DNA of 64,000 bases from the NCBI GenBank assembly GCA_937991945.1, contig CALKLO010000087.1, positions 1 to 64,000 on the forward strand, given 5' to 3'. Source of the stretch: an uncultured Granulosicoccus sp. (GTDB taxonomy: Bacteria; Pseudomonadota; Gammaproteobacteria; Granulosicoccales; Granulosicoccaceae). The position numbers and the translations under genes were made by a program. Of the stretch, positions 37,529 to 47,202 are shown piece by piece; position 1 is the stretch's first letter, and every line of letters starts with the position of its first letter. The notes beneath the pieces are model-generated. The model was not told the DNA's origin and did no database searches. It saw only the letters and a list, made by a program, of their open reading frames with translations.

Positions 37529-39919
37529 ATGACAATGTTTAAACCGCTTTTAAAATCTGCAATCTTAAGTCTGGCTGTTGCCACCGCGACAATGTCGCCT
37601 GCTCATCTATATGCGCAGGATGGCACGTTCACGCTAAACCTTAAAAATGCGGACATTCACTCCCTGATACAGACCGTATCTAGACAATCAGGCAGAAATT
37701 TTGTTGTTGATCCGCGAGTTAAGGCGCGTGTCACCGTCATTTCGTCGACGCCGCTGAATGCCGATGAACTCTACGAAACCTTCTTGTCCGTACTTCAGGT
37801 GCACGGATACGCCGCAGTACCGAGCGGCGATTTAACGAAAATCGTTCCTGATGTCAACGCGAAGCAAGGTCCAGTGCCGGCCTATACCGACGCGACTAGC
37901 TCCTCTGACCAGCTAGTCACGAAAGTTATCAAGGTAGCTAATGTGCCAGCAGCCCAGCTGGTGCCCATATTACGACCTCTGGTACCGCAGCAAGGCCATT
38001 TGGCGGCTTACGCCTCCACCAACACACTTATCGTCACTGACAGAGCGTCTAACATTGAGCGCCTGACTACCATTATTAACGGTATAGACAGACCCGATAA
38101 CGATGAAGTGGAGATTGTCAGACTCTCACACGCCTCTGCCAGCGAAATCATTCGTATCATGCAATCGCTACAAAGCCGTGGTGGCCAGATCGACGGAACA
38201 CCTGGCTCTGTCCGCTTTGCAGCTGACGAACGTACCAACAGCATCCTACTCAGCGGTGACCCAACCGTGCGTGCTCGTACGCGCGGAATCATCATGAATC
38301 TAGACACACCGGTAGAATCTGGCGGTAACACGCGAGTCGTTTACCTGCGATACGCCAATGCTCCAGACCTACTCGCTATATTGACGGGTGTTTCAGCAGG
38401 CCAAGCGAAAATAGGCACATCATCAGACAGCACCGATGGAACGGCAGCCGTGCCTAATACAAACGGTACCCCAGCGGCAGGCACTCAGCCTGCCGCGGTA
38501 CCAACAGCCTCATTGATTCGACGTGCGACACAAGAGAGTGATCGACCCAATGTCGATATTCAAGCCGATGAAGACACCAACGCCCTGATTATTACTGCGC
38601 CACCTGATGAAATGCGCAGCATCCTTGCTGTTGTAGAGCAGTTAGACATTCGTCGTGCACAGGTATTGGTTGAAGCGATCATTGCAGAGCTCTCTACCAA
38701 TAACAGTTCACAGCTGGGTGTTAACTTTGCGGTCGATGGAACAAACGACAACCGCCCTGCGGCCTATACAAACCTCGGTGGTGCTACTCAGTCATTGGTT
38801 GGCACCGTAGCCAGCGGAGGAGCTGCGTTGACTCAAGGGCTATCCTTAGCGCTGGGTCGCTTTGGCTCTGATGGCATCGATTTTGGCGTCTTGCTCTCTG
38901 CAATCGCCTCCGACACTGATAACAATATTCTCTCTACACCGACATTGGTCACCATGGACAATCAGGAAGCTGAGATTGTTGTTGGTCAAAACGTGCCTTT
39001 TGTCACTGGCACGCAGTTGTCATCGTCCAACGACAACCCGTTCCAAACGATTGAGCGGCAGGATATCGGTATTAGCTTGAAAGTGAAGCCTCAGATCAAT
39101 GAAGGCGACAATATCAAGATGGAAATCGAACAGGAAGTCTCTGATGTCAGCAACACAGCCATTAGCGGTGCCACTGACATAACGACGAATAAGCGATCCA
39201 TTAAAACGACAGTACTCGTTGAAGACAGACAAACACTCGTATTGGGTGGCTTAATCGATGATCAAATCAACGATACGCGCGAAAAAGTCCCATTTCTAGG
39301 TGATATACCTCTGCTAGGTAGCTTGTTCAGGTACCGAACAACCAGTAAATCTAAGCGCAATCTGATGGTTTTCTTACACCCAACGATTCTACGAGACCCT
39401 GAATCTGCTGATTTCTACAGCCGTAGTAAGTACGACGACTTGCGCACTGCACAACTAGGATTGTTTGACAACGAAAAGCAGTTCAACGACAAACTCAAGC
39501 CTGTCTTACCTGAACTGCATATGTATTTCCAAGGTCAGCGAGTCATTCGTCCTAGCGATGATTTCAGCACTATTTTGCCAACCTCTGATGCCACGAAGGC
39601 GACTAAGCCAACAACGGTTGTTGACCCATCAGAAAATGCAGCAGTTAGCTCAGATGTTTTATTACAGGCGGTGCCTAGCATCAAAATCATTAAAAGCGCA
39701 GCTAGTAGTGCCGCCGCTAAAGATGCTATCCCGTCACTTAAAGCCAGTGCATCGCTAGACGCTGAAATGCTCGAGCGCTTGAACTTGGTGCGAAACCTTG
39801 AGACCAATGCATCCGCTGTAGCTGCAATGCAATTCGTGAATAAGCCAACGACAAGCCTCATTGCTAGCGCCAGTCTTGAATCTGACCTATTCGGCTCAGA
39901 TGATGCATCCATTGACTGA
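37529..39919 (+). CDS. gspD: Type II secretion secretin GspD
   Basis: Outer-membrane channel subunit of 796 aa. A signal peptide (ending LYAQ) is followed by N0 to N3 domains (FTLNLKNADIHSLIQTVSRQ; VTKVIKVANVPAAQLVPILRPL) and the secretin core (VPFVTGTQLSS, GISLKVKPQINEGDNIKMEI, VLVEDRQTLVLGGLIDDQ, VPFLGDIPLLGSLFR). A Thr/Ala-rich insert of about 40 residues lies between N3 and neighbouring repeats near 295-335. The C-terminal extension of about 130 residues may be a pilotin-binding S-domain or a low-complexity tail. It precedes gspE by 39 nt. Confidence 0.95.
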   Translation: MTMFKPLLKSAILSLAVATATMSPAHLYAQDGTFTLNLKNADIHSLIQTVSRQSGRNFVVDPRVKARVTVISSTPLNADELYETFLSVLQVHGYAAVPSGDLTKIVPDVNAKQGPVPAYTDATSSSDQLVTKVIKVANVPAAQLVPILRPLVPQQGHLAAYASTNTLIVTDRASNIERLTTIINGIDRPDNDEVEIVRLSHASASEIIRIMQSLQSRGGQIDGTPGSVRFAADERTNSILLSGDPTVRARTRGIIMNLDTPVESGGNTRVVYLRYANAPDLLAILTGVSAGQAKIGTSSDSTDGTAAVPNTNGTPAAGTQPAAVPTASLIRRATQESDRPNVDIQADEDTNALIITAPPDEMRSILAVVEQLDIRRAQVLVEAIIAELSTNNSSQLGVNFAVDGTNDNRPAAYTNLGGATQSLVGTVASGGAALTQGLSLALGRFGSDGIDFGVLLSAIASDTDNNILSTPTLVTMDNQEAEIVVGQNVPFVTGTQLSSSNDNPFQTIERQDIGISLKVKPQINEGDNIKMEIEQEVSDVSNTAISGATDITTNKRSIKTTVLVEDRQTLVLGGLIDDQINDTREKVPFLGDIPLLGSLFRYRTTSKSKRNLMVFLHPTILRDPESADFYSRSKYDDLRTAQLGLFDNEKQFNDKLKPVLPELHMYFQGQRVIRPSDDFSTILPTSDATKATKPTTVVDPSENAAVSSDVLLQAVPSIKIIKSAASSAAAKDAIPSLKASASLDAEMLERLNLVRNLETNASAVAAMQFVNKPTTSLIASASLESDLFGSDDASID

Positions 39920-39958
39920 TCGACGCAGGATTCTAAAAAAACACAGTGTTTTCTTCAG

Positions 39959-41551
39959 ATGACAGATGACTTTATTGATGTAGGTGACCCCAACCAGATG
40001 TTTGGGGCAGAGGGTAGTAACGACCCGAATGAAATATTCGGTGCTGCAAAATCAGATGCATTAGCAGTTGGAACTCCTCCACCTTTCACAGACTTGCCAT
40101 ACACTTTTGCAAAGCGTCACGGCGTTTTGCTTGAGCGTGCCGGCACATCAGAGTTGCATTTGGTTCACCGACCAGGCGTGCAACTCACCGCACTGTCAGA
40201 AGCTAGACGCAAAGCCGGCCAAGCTTTGGTCCTAGAGCCTATATCTGCCGACGATTTCGACGCGCGACTAACAAGGCACTATGAGGGAGATACGGGTCAG
40301 TCCATCGATATCATGGATGACTTTGGCGATGACCTTAATCTAGCCCAGTTGGCTGACGCGTTACCAGAACCTGAAGACTTACTCGAATCTACCGATGATG
40401 CACCTGTCATTCGCTTGATCAACGCGATGTTGACCGAAGCTGTGCGCAAGCAAGCATCAGATATTCATATTGAACCCTTCGAAAAACGGTTAGCTGTTCG
40501 CTACCGCGTCGATGGTGTCATGCAAAAATTACTCGAACCGCCTCGCGCTATTGCACCGCTGGTCATCTCACGACTAAAAGTCATGGCCAAGCTCGACATC
40601 GCGGAAAGACGGCTCCCTCAAGATGGTCGTATTAGTCTGAGAGTAGCGGGCCGACCTGTCGATGTTCGTGTCTCCACCCTACCCTCTGGGCACGGTGAAA
40701 GAGTGGTACTGCGACTACTAGACAAGCAAGCAGGGCGTTTAGATCTTGAACACCTCGGCATGCCAGAAGGTGCGCTGAATTCTTTGCAAGCCAGCTTAGG
40801 TTTATCCCACGGCATCATCTTGGTTACCGGCCCTACAGGCTCAGGTAAAACAACAACGTTGTATGCAGCACTTGCGAAATTAAACACAACTCGCTACTCC
40901 ATACTCACCGTTGAAGATCCCATCGAGTATTACATCGACGGTATCGGCCAGACGCAAGTTAATAACAAAGTAGAGCTCGATTTCGCCCGTGGTTTAAGGG
41001 CCATTCTTCGACAGGATCCCGACATCGTCATGGTTGGTGAGATTCGCGATATGGAAACCGCTGAAATCGCTGTACAAGCATCACTCACTGGACACTTAGT
41101 GTTGTCTACGTTGCACACGAATACTGCTGTTGGCGCTGTCACTCGACTTCGCGATATGGGAATCGAACCCTTCCTGTTGTCGTCGAGCTTGGTCGGTCTA
41201 GTTGCACAGCGTTTGGTCAGATTGTTATGCACTCATTGCAAACGAGCCCACACACCCACTGACGGTGAGCTGCGCTCGTTAAAGCACGATGCGTCTGAAG
41301 TGACAGAGATGTGTGCACCTCACGGTTGCGATCATTGCGCACACACGGGCTACTCAGGTCGTCAAGGTATCTACGAAGTTGTTGCAGTTGATGAGCACAT
41401 GCGCACCATGATTCACGATGGGGCTGCGGAACAAGACATTGAACGCCACGCAAGAACAACCAGCCCAGGCATCGCAGACGATGGCATACGCTTGGTCATG
41501 GAAGGCAAGACAACACTTGAAGAAGTGCTGCGGGTTACTCGAGAAGTATAA
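39959..41551 (+). CDS. gspE: Type II secretion ATPase GspE
   Basis: Cytoplasmic hexameric ATPase powering pseudopilus assembly. Walker A GPTGSGKTTTLYA, Asp box LTVEDPIEYYI, Walker B and His box GHLVLSTLHTNT are present. The zinc module reads LLCTHCKR then CDHC (tetracysteine CxxC pairs). Length 530 aa. The first 30 residues carry a small tandem repeat, DPNQMFGA and DPNEIFGA, not typical of GspE. It shares one nucleotide with gspF (TAATG). Confidence 0.95.
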   Translation: MTDDFIDVGDPNQMFGAEGSNDPNEIFGAAKSDALAVGTPPPFTDLPYTFAKRHGVLLERAGTSELHLVHRPGVQLTALSEARRKAGQALVLEPISADDFDARLTRHYEGDTGQSIDIMDDFGDDLNLAQLADALPEPEDLLESTDDAPVIRLINAMLTEAVRKQASDIHIEPFEKRLAVRYRVDGVMQKLLEPPRAIAPLVISRLKVMAKLDIAERRLPQDGRISLRVAGRPVDVRVSTLPSGHGERVVLRLLDKQAGRLDLEHLGMPEGALNSLQASLGLSHGIILVTGPTGSGKTTTLYAALAKLNTTRYSILTVEDPIEYYIDGIGQTQVNNKVELDFARGLRAILRQDPDIVMVGEIRDMETAEIAVQASLTGHLVLSTLHTNTAVGAVTRLRDMGIEPFLLSSSLVGLVAQRLVRLLCTHCKRAHTPTDGELRSLKHDASEVTEMCAPHGCDHCAHTGYSGRQGIYEVVAVDEHMRTMIHDGAAEQDIERHARTTSPGIADDGIRLVMEGKTTLEEVLRVTREV

Positions 41552-42789
41552 TGGCAGCGTTTGAATATCTAGCGCTCGATGATCGAGGGCGAGAAAAAAA
41601 AGGTGTTCTTGAAGCAGATACGGCAAGGCTTGCACGACAACTACTGCGTCAGCAAGACCTGACACCTCTTGAAGTCAGCGAGACATCAGGGCGTGGCAAA
41701 CAAAAAGCTGGCGGTGCAGCCAACAAAGGCGGCTCAACACCGACCTTTCGTGGTGGCATAAAAACCAACGACTTAGCCTTGCTTACACGCCAAATCGCAA
41801 CCTTGAGTGCAGCGGGTACACCACTAGAGGAATCACTCTCAGCGGTGAGTCGTCAAACCGAAAAGCCGCGCATTAAATCACTCTTGTTGTCAGTACGCTC
41901 CAAGGTATTGGAAGGACATTCTTTTGCGTCGGCTTTATCCGATTACCCCAAAGTATTTCCCGAAATCTACCAAGCAACTGTTTCTGCTGGTGAGCAATCA
42001 GGGCATTTGGATGCGGTGCTGGAAAGACTAGCTGACTACACCGAAGAACGGCAAGCAGCCAACGCCACCGTTAAGAAAGCCTTAATTTACCCCAGTGTTT
42101 TAGTCGTTGCCTCCATACTTATTGTCGGATTTCTACTGGCTTACGTTGTACCGCAAGTCGTGCAAGTATTCGACGGCATGGATCAAGAATTACCCGCCCT
42201 GACTCAAATGATGTTGGCTTCCAGCGCGTTTGTACGCGAATGGGGTTTGTTGCTTGCTATCGTTATCTTCGGAATAATAATCGTCTTCAAGCGCGCCATG
42301 AACGGTGAGGCCTTTAAAACTCGCGTTCATTCTTTACTGCTAAAACTGCCGTTGTTTAGACGCTTAATACGAGGCTTTAACACCGCTCAATTTGCACGAA
42401 CCTTGAGCATACTGGCAGCTAGTGGTGTTCCGGTTCTGGAAGCTCTGGACATTGGTGCACAAGTCATTACCAACCGCCCTATGAGAAAAGCGGTAAACAA
42501 CGCTGCAGCTCAGGTAAGAGAAGGTTCGACACTGAGTGATGCGTTAGAGCGGACGGGGTACTTCCCCCCTATGCTGTTACACCTTATTGCCAGTGGTGAG
42601 TCATCTGGTCAATTGGACAGCATGTTAGAAAAAGCAGCGTCTCATCAGGAGCGAGAGCTCAATGGTCTTATGGCGATATTCTTAGGCTTGTTTGAGCCTG
42701 TTGTCATACTGATTATGGGTGGCGTAGTGCTTACCATTGTTTTGGGAATACTTCTGCCGATATTCGAGATGAACCAACTAGTGAACTAG
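41551..42789 (+). CDS. gspF: Type II secretion inner-membrane platform protein GspF
   Basis: Polytopic platform protein of 412 aa with two repeated cytoplasmic domains and three membrane helices (about 184-205, 230-250 and 378-405). Typical phrases are AFEYLALDDRGREKKGVLEAD, LALLTRQIATLSAAGTPLEE and FARTLSILAASGVPVLEALD. A low-complexity Gly/Lys-rich insert lies at about 50-66. It ends the local T2SS run: no gspG to gspM genes follow, so they must be elsewhere. A weak hairpin lies at its stop codon. Confidence 0.95.
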   Translation: MAAFEYLALDDRGREKKGVLEADTARLARQLLRQQDLTPLEVSETSGRGKQKAGGAANKGGSTPTFRGGIKTNDLALLTRQIATLSAAGTPLEESLSAVSRQTEKPRIKSLLLSVRSKVLEGHSFASALSDYPKVFPEIYQATVSAGEQSGHLDAVLERLADYTEERQAANATVKKALIYPSVLVVASILIVGFLLAYVVPQVVQVFDGMDQELPALTQMMLASSAFVREWGLLLAIVIFGIIIVFKRAMNGEAFKTRVHSLLLKLPLFRRLIRGFNTAQFARTLSILAASGVPVLEALDIGAQVITNRPMRKAVNNAAAQVREGSTLSDALERTGYFPPMLLHLIASGESSGQLDSMLEKAASHQERELNGLMAIFLGLFEPVVILIMGGVVLTIVLGILLPIFEMNQLVN

Positions 42790-42806
42790 GCTCTTAGTGT
42801 GAGCCT
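42788..42806 (+). terminator. Weak hairpin at the end of gspF
   Basis: AGGCTC (42788-42793) and GAGCCT (42801-42806) form a perfect 6-bp stem with a 7-nt loop overlapping the gspF stop; a pyrimidine-rich stretch (CTTCTCTGTCGTTC) follows. Possible weak terminator between convergent genes. Confidence 0.35.
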
Positions 42807-42838
42807 CTTCTCTGTCGTTCAAACAAACGATAACAGTC

Positions 42839-43087
42839 TTAGTTGATTGGACGTCGAAATGGCAGAATCTCTGCGCTGGTGTTGCCGGACACGGTGCGCA
42901 TGCCTGAATACACAGATTGGCTAGCAAACGGCCAGAGTTGATCAGCATCAATCAAATCGCACGCTCGGCGCATCATAAGCTCGGATATTTCCAGCTCATC
43001 GCCTGAGTCGTCGACCATTGAGCAAGCCGTAAACGACTTGGGTAGTGGTGCTAGTTGATCACTTCGTTGTGCGTTGCAATATTTCAT
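42839..43087 (-). CDS. Small hypothetical protein, 82 aa
   Basis: I do not recognise this gene. It is supported by an AGGA ribosome site 8 nt before the ATG at 43087 and by its isolated position convergent to gspF. The protein is soluble-looking, with an acidic middle (VDDSGDELEISELMMRRACDL in part) and two cysteines near the N-terminus; no signal peptide or helix is evident. It could be a short regulatory protein or a spurious frame. Confidence 0.45.
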   Translation of the reverse strand: MKYCNAQRSDQLAPLPKSFTACSMVDDSGDELEISELMMRRACDLIDADQLWPFASQSVYSGMRTVSGNTSAEILPFRRPIN

Positions 43088-43229
43088 AAGTTAAGTCCTG
43101 GCTCTCACACCCCAGCTCTACATATCCATCTGTTACGCAAATCTTTGACCACTTTGTCGATCTTGTCGGAACATTGATCGGCAATAGCGCTGCCGAATTT
43201 TTTGCCAATGTTCATGTCAACGGATGGCT

Positions 43230-44102
43230 CTAGTTAGGTTCGCTGTTTAGTCGTGCAATGTGCTCTTCAAATTTTGCGATATCCTCAGAATTTTTCTCGG
43301 GATATCGCAACGGTAATTCTTGTAAGGTTTTTAATACAATTTTGGCCACGCACAATCGCATATACCTTTTGTTATCAGCAGGTATTGCAAACCATGGGGC
43401 CTCATCGGTTGAGGTTTCGTTTAGCAGACTCTCGTAGGCATCCATGTAGTCGTCCCACCGCTCGCGGGTAGACAGATCACTTTTAGAAAACTTCCAATAT
43501 TTTTCAGGCGTAGTCAGTCTTTTTAAGAAGCGCTTCTTTTGTTCGTCTTTGGAGACGTTCAGCCAGAACTTGAGAACTACCGTGCCGTTTCTGCTTATGT
43601 GTTTTTCATGATCACGAATGGAATCAAAGCGCTGCTGCCATAGTGTTTCAGGATCGTGTTGAGGCAATCTCTGGTTGGCAAGGTATTCGGGGTGTACACG
43701 AACGGCTAGGACTTCTTCGTAATAGCTACGGTTGAATATTGAGATACGACCGCGCTCTGGCAATTGCTTGCTTGTGCGCCATAGCCAATCGTGCTCCAGC
43801 TCTTCAGATGAGGGAGACTTAAAAGAGGAGACATGGCAACCAGCTGGGTTGACACCGCTCATAACCGCTCGAATGGTGCCGTCTTTACCTGCAGCATCCA
43901 TAGCTTGAAAAACCAACAGAACGCCGTAGCGATCGTCAGCGTACAGTTTTCTTTGTAACTCGCTGATTTGCTCTACGCAACTGGCAAGCTCTTTTTCTAA
44001 ATCCTTTTTATCAGGAACTGATTCTGCTGGCTCAGTCGGGCTGTGCTTTACTGAGAAAGGCTCATCAGCGGGCACCTGATAGGGAAACTGTAACGGGTTC
44101 AT
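43230..44102 (-). CDS. ppk2: Polyphosphate kinase 2 family protein
   Basis: Polyphosphate-dependent nucleotide phosphotransferase; family members phosphorylate AMP, ADP or GDP with polyphosphate. The 290-aa protein has Walker A FQAMDAAGKDGTIR (about 66-79), the Walker B/lid segment ISIFNRSYYEEVLAVRVHPE, and FLKRLTTPEKYWKFS downstream. It is the single-domain type; the N-terminus (NPLQFPYQVPADEPFSVKH) resembles the TIGR03709 group. I start at the ATG 44100-44102; an upstream in-frame start at 44159 would add 19 residues. It stands alone, with a 7-bp hairpin upstream. Confidence 0.9.
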   Translation of the reverse strand: MNPLQFPYQVPADEPFSVKHSPTEPAESVPDKKDLEKELASCVEQISELQRKLYADDRYGVLLVFQAMDAAGKDGTIRAVMSGVNPAGCHVSSFKSPSSEELEHDWLWRTSKQLPERGRISIFNRSYYEEVLAVRVHPEYLANQRLPQHDPETLWQQRFDSIRDHEKHISRNGTVVLKFWLNVSKDEQKKRFLKRLTTPEKYWKFSKSDLSTRERWDDYMDAYESLLNETSTDEAPWFAIPADNKRYMRLCVAKIVLKTLQELPLRYPEKNSEDIAKFEEHIARLNSEPN

Positions 44103-44439
44103 GATGCACACCCGTTTATAGGTGCTTTTGACTGAAAAATAGCCGCGCAACAGCGACAAACCCTGCAGGCTTGCGTTGCATCAACTATAACTACTTTCAG
44201 TTCCAATAAAGACACAGCTTAGGCTCCAAACGCCCGGTTTGACATAAACCGGACTGGTTCGCGCACCCTCTTAAGAGAGCCGCTAACCTTGAACAGTACC
44301 TAACGATGCTTAAACGAAACTGAAAGAGCCGGTTTTTAGTCCAGCTACGTCACATTTGGGCTATTTGAGGCCTAAAAAGCCAATTAATCGGCGCGGATTA
44401 AACCTTGCGGGGCCATCCAACAGCCCCAAAAACCCGTGA
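44103..44439. other. Intergenic region between ppk2 and the copD-like gene
   Basis: 337 nt without a convincing gene. It contains a perfect 7-bp hairpin CCGGTTT/AAACCGG (44234-44240 and 44246-44252), the palindrome CTCTTAAGAG (44268-44277) and, near the copD-like end, a short GGGGC/GCCCC stem that may help termination. The ppk2 promoter should lie here, but I cannot point to a clear -35/-10 pair. Confidence 0.5.
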
Positions 44440-44904
44440 TCAGCTAAATAATCCGTATCGACCAGCGTATACGCTTGCCACCAATACCAGCCCAAACACC
44501 AAATTAATCAGCACCACATGCCGCACGCGGTTGAGGGCAACACCTGCAGCCGGCCAATCTTCACTAGCAACGGCTGTTTTCAGACTGGCGTAAGGCCGAT
44601 AATAAAGGTAGATGAACAGCACGATCATGAGCAAACCGAGGGCGTGCATCAAATGGACATACACGGGGCTTGTGGCGAATCCGCCAAACGCACTGAATAC
44701 CAGCCAGTAACCGGTTAAAGGCAGAATTAATACAGCCATCCAAACCCACGGGAAAAAACGTTTGAAAACACCGGCCCATATGGTCAGGCGACGGTGTGGC
44801 TCTAACAAACTCATGGAAGGTCGCAAGACGACATAGGCGAAAAACATTCCGCCAACCCAAACGGTAGCGGCTAATCCATGCAGGGCAATCGCAAGTGCAT
44901 TCAT
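44440..44904 (-). CDS. CopD-like four-helix membrane protein
   Basis: Integral membrane protein of 154 aa with four predicted helices (about 4-27, 52-72, 84-103 and 128-147). The start NALAIALHGLAATVWVGGMFFAYVVLRP, read in parts, is typical of the CopD/DUF2214-like group, with a histidine in helix 1 and another in helix 3 (VHLMHALG). Relatives are linked to copper uptake or haem-type membrane redox, but no copper genes are adjacent. It lies 11 nt after sdaA on the same strand and may be cotranscribed with it. Confidence 0.75.
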   Translation of the reverse strand: MNALAIALHGLAATVWVGGMFFAYVVLRPSMSLLEPHRRLTIWAGVFKRFFPWVWMAVLILPLTGYWLVFSAFGGFATSPVYVHLMHALGLLMIVLFIYLYYRPYASLKTAVASEDWPAAGVALNRVRHVVLINLVFGLVLVASVYAGRYGLFS

Positions 44905-44915
44905 AATGATTTAAT

Positions 44916-46319
44916 TTAGCAGTCGGGGAAACTCACCGGTACTTCTATCACGTTTATCGCCAAACCGCCGCGCGCTGTCTCTTTGTATTTTGTTTTCATG
45001 TCAGCGCCGGTCTCTCGCATGGTTTTAATAACCTTGTCTAAAGAGACAAAATGGGTACCGTCACCGCGCAAAGCTATCCTCGATGCATTGATCGCTTTAA
45101 CTGAGCCCATCGCATTTCTCTCGATACAAGGCACCTGCACCAATCCACCGACAGGGTCGCACGTTAAACCTAAGTTGTGCTCCATACCAATTTCTGCCGC
45201 ATTCTCCACTTGTTCAGGGGTGCCTCCCATAACTGCTGCAAGCGCACCCGCAGCCATCGAACAGGCAGACCCGACTTCGCCCTGACATCCCACTTCTGCA
45301 CCTGATATTGAAGCATTTTCTTTGTAGAGAATGCCAATAGCACCTGCTGTGAGCAGAAAATCGACAATCCCTTCTTCCGAACTACCGGCGACAAATCGTT
45401 GGTAGTAATGCAAAACAGCCGGAATAATGCCAGCGGCGCCATTCGTTGGAGCAGTGACAACACGGCCACCCGCTGCATTTTCTTCATTCACCGCCAGCGC
45501 GTACAAATTGACCCAGTCCATGACCGTTAGCGGATCACGAAGTGCGGCCTCAGGGTTTTGACTCAGCTTTTGATAAAGCTGGGCAGCACGGCGCTTAACT
45601 TTCATACCACCGGGCAAAATGCCTTCTTGCTGGCAACCACGCACAACGCAGTCTTGCATGATTTGCCACAACGCTAAGAGCTCTTCACGCACTTGAGCCT
45701 CTGGGCGCCATGTACATTCGTTAAGCATCATAATTTGACTGATACTTTTATTGTGCTCAGCACAAAGCACTAGTAAGCCGTCGCCCGTGGTGAATGGGTA
45801 AGGCACCTCAGTGTCGTCAGCTTTGACCACAGGCTCGTCAATAGCCGCTGAATCATCTAGGACAAAACCACCACCGACAGAATAATAGGTCTTTTGCAGC
45901 ACCACCTCGCCCGCGGCATCGAAAGCTGAAAACAAAACCGCATTGGGGTGGAAAGGCAGGGATTTACGTTTATGCATGACAAGATCTTTCGCCTCATCAA
46001 ACCGCACGCGATGATCCCCCGGAAGCAATACACTTTTGCTTTCTCGAATGGCCTCCAATCTTTGTGGTATCGCTTCGACCTCAACGGTGGTTGGGTGCTC
46101 GCCTTCCAAGCCTAAAAGCACCGCTTTGTCACTGCCATGGCCTTTGCCAGTCGCACCCAGTGAGCCATACAGCTCTACTTTGCAACGATGGACTGATTCG
46201 ACCGCACCTGAGTCCTTTAGCGCCATAACAAAACGCCTAGCAGCAACCATCGGCCCGACGGTATGAGAACTAGATGGCCCGATGCCACTCTTGAAGAGAT
46301 CGAAAACACTAATGGCCAT
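44916..46319 (-). CDS. sdaA: L-serine ammonia-lyase (iron-sulfur type)
   Basis: Deaminates L-serine to pyruvate using a [4Fe-4S] cluster. The N-terminal beta domain starts [20 protein letters not shown]. The alpha domain shows [36 protein letters not shown] and [20 protein letters not shown], which hold the cluster cysteines. Length is 467 aa from the ATG at 46317-46319; the open frame begins 20 codons earlier without family support. It lies just upstream of the copD-like gene. Confidence 0.95.
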   Translation of the reverse strand: MAISVFDLFKSGIGPSSSHTVGPMVAARRFVMALKDSGAVESVHRCKVELYGSLGATGKGHGSDKAVLLGLEGEHPTTVEVEAIPQRLEAIRESKSVLLPGDHRVRFDEAKDLVMHKRKSLPFHPNAVLFSAFDAAGEVVLQKTYYSVGGGFVLDDSAAIDEPVVKADDTEVPYPFTTGDGLLVLCAEHNKSISQIMMLNECTWRPEAQVREELLALWQIMQDCVVRGCQQEGILPGGMKVKRRAAQLYQKLSQNPEAALRDPLTVMDWVNLYALAVNEENAAGGRVVTAPTNGAAGIIPAVLHYYQRFVAGSSEEGIVDFLLTAGAIGILYKENASISGAEVGCQGEVGSACSMAAGALAAVMGGTPEQVENAAEIGMEHNLGLTCDPVGGLVQVPCIERNAMGSVKAINASRIALRGDGTHFVSLDKVIKTMRETGADMKTKYKETARGGLAINVIEVPVSFPDC

Positions 46320-46464
46320 GCAGCATAATTCCTTTGCGAACGTACAGGTGCCGGAATTCAGGTAGCCGGTGCGCGCCACTGTATCTAGCTTAGGCGTTTG
46401 GCGGTGCTCTGAAAGCGGCCTCGCCCCCCTCTAGGGACGACATGCTGGTTGGAGTGTGAATCCA

Positions 46465-46484
46465 AGCACCGGTTTTAAGGTGCT
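46465..46484 (-). terminator. Possible terminator hairpin after the protease gene
   Basis: AGCACC (46465-46470) and GGTGCT (46479-46484) form a perfect 6-bp stem with an 8-nt AT-rich loop, 17 nt after the protease stop codon. No clear T-run follows on the minus strand. Low-strength prediction. Confidence 0.3.
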
Positions 46485-46500
46485 GATTCAGCAACGATGC

Positions 46501-47202
46501 TTAGTAGGAGTTACGCAGGAACTGATGAATGGTCGAAGCGGCAACGGATACCGAGTGATTTTTGATTTTCACGTAATGATCGCCGTTCAAGTAAGCACCG
46601 AAACCGCGCAGCATGCCGAGCATTTCCCACGCACCGTTGGTGCAGGACAATAATCCGCCGCCTGATTGTCCAGAGTCGATAGAGGCGCTGGAATGCAAAG
46701 CACCCTCGTGTTGATCCTGTAAAACCCCAACAGAGGTCATCATGGCCTGTGCCCTTGGGTAGCCAACAGCCCAAACGGCCTGGAACTCGACCGGGTCGAA
46801 TCCAGCAATGTGTATAGGGCGAATCGATTGTGTATTGACCGCTAAAACGGCTAGGTCTCGGGCTTCATCAACCACCACTAAATCGGCGACTCTATAAGTA
46901 TCACCCACTTTGACGAAAAACTGACCACCACCAGACACCGCATGTGCCGCGGTTAGTACGCGATTTTCGTCATAAACAACGCCCGTTGCCTGGCTTCCAT
47001 GATCGGTGGCTATAGGCAGTATGGCTTGTAAGGTCTTGGCATCTGGCGTGGCGCAGGCAGTTAGCGATAGTTGCTCACGGTCAAACCCTCTGACACTCGC
47101 ATAACTTTCGCTTGGTCGTTCCGCTAACGCTGCCGGTGTCGACATGGCAAGACATGCCACGACTACAGCCAGCGCGCTTCTTTTTATTTGTGCGCTGAAC
47201 AT
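46501..47202 (-). CDS. Secreted trypsin-like serine protease
   Basis: S1-type protease of 233 aa. A signal peptide (about 1-28, ending PAALAE) exports it. The catalytic triad is readable: H87 in VLTAAHAVS, D116 in EARDLAVL and S180 in SIDSGQSGGGLLS. Two cysteines (C50 and the one in LLSCTNGA) could form a disulfide. It lacks PDZ domains, so it is unlike DegP. A 6-bp hairpin (AGCCCG/CGGGCT, 47217-47222 and 47230-47235) lies about 15 nt before the ATG in the leader. The substrate is unknown; it may be a T2SS cargo. Confidence 0.85.
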   Translation of the reverse strand: MFSAQIKRSALAVVVACLAMSTPAALAERPSESYASVRGFDREQLSLTACATPDAKTLQAILPIATDHGSQATGVVYDENRVLTAAHAVSGGGQFFVKVGDTYRVADLVVVDEARDLAVLAVNTQSIRPIHIAGFDPVEFQAVWAVGYPRAQAMMTSVGVLQDQHEGALHSSASIDSGQSGGGLLSCTNGAWEMLGMLRGFGAYLNGDHYVKIKNHSVSVAASTIHQFLRNSY

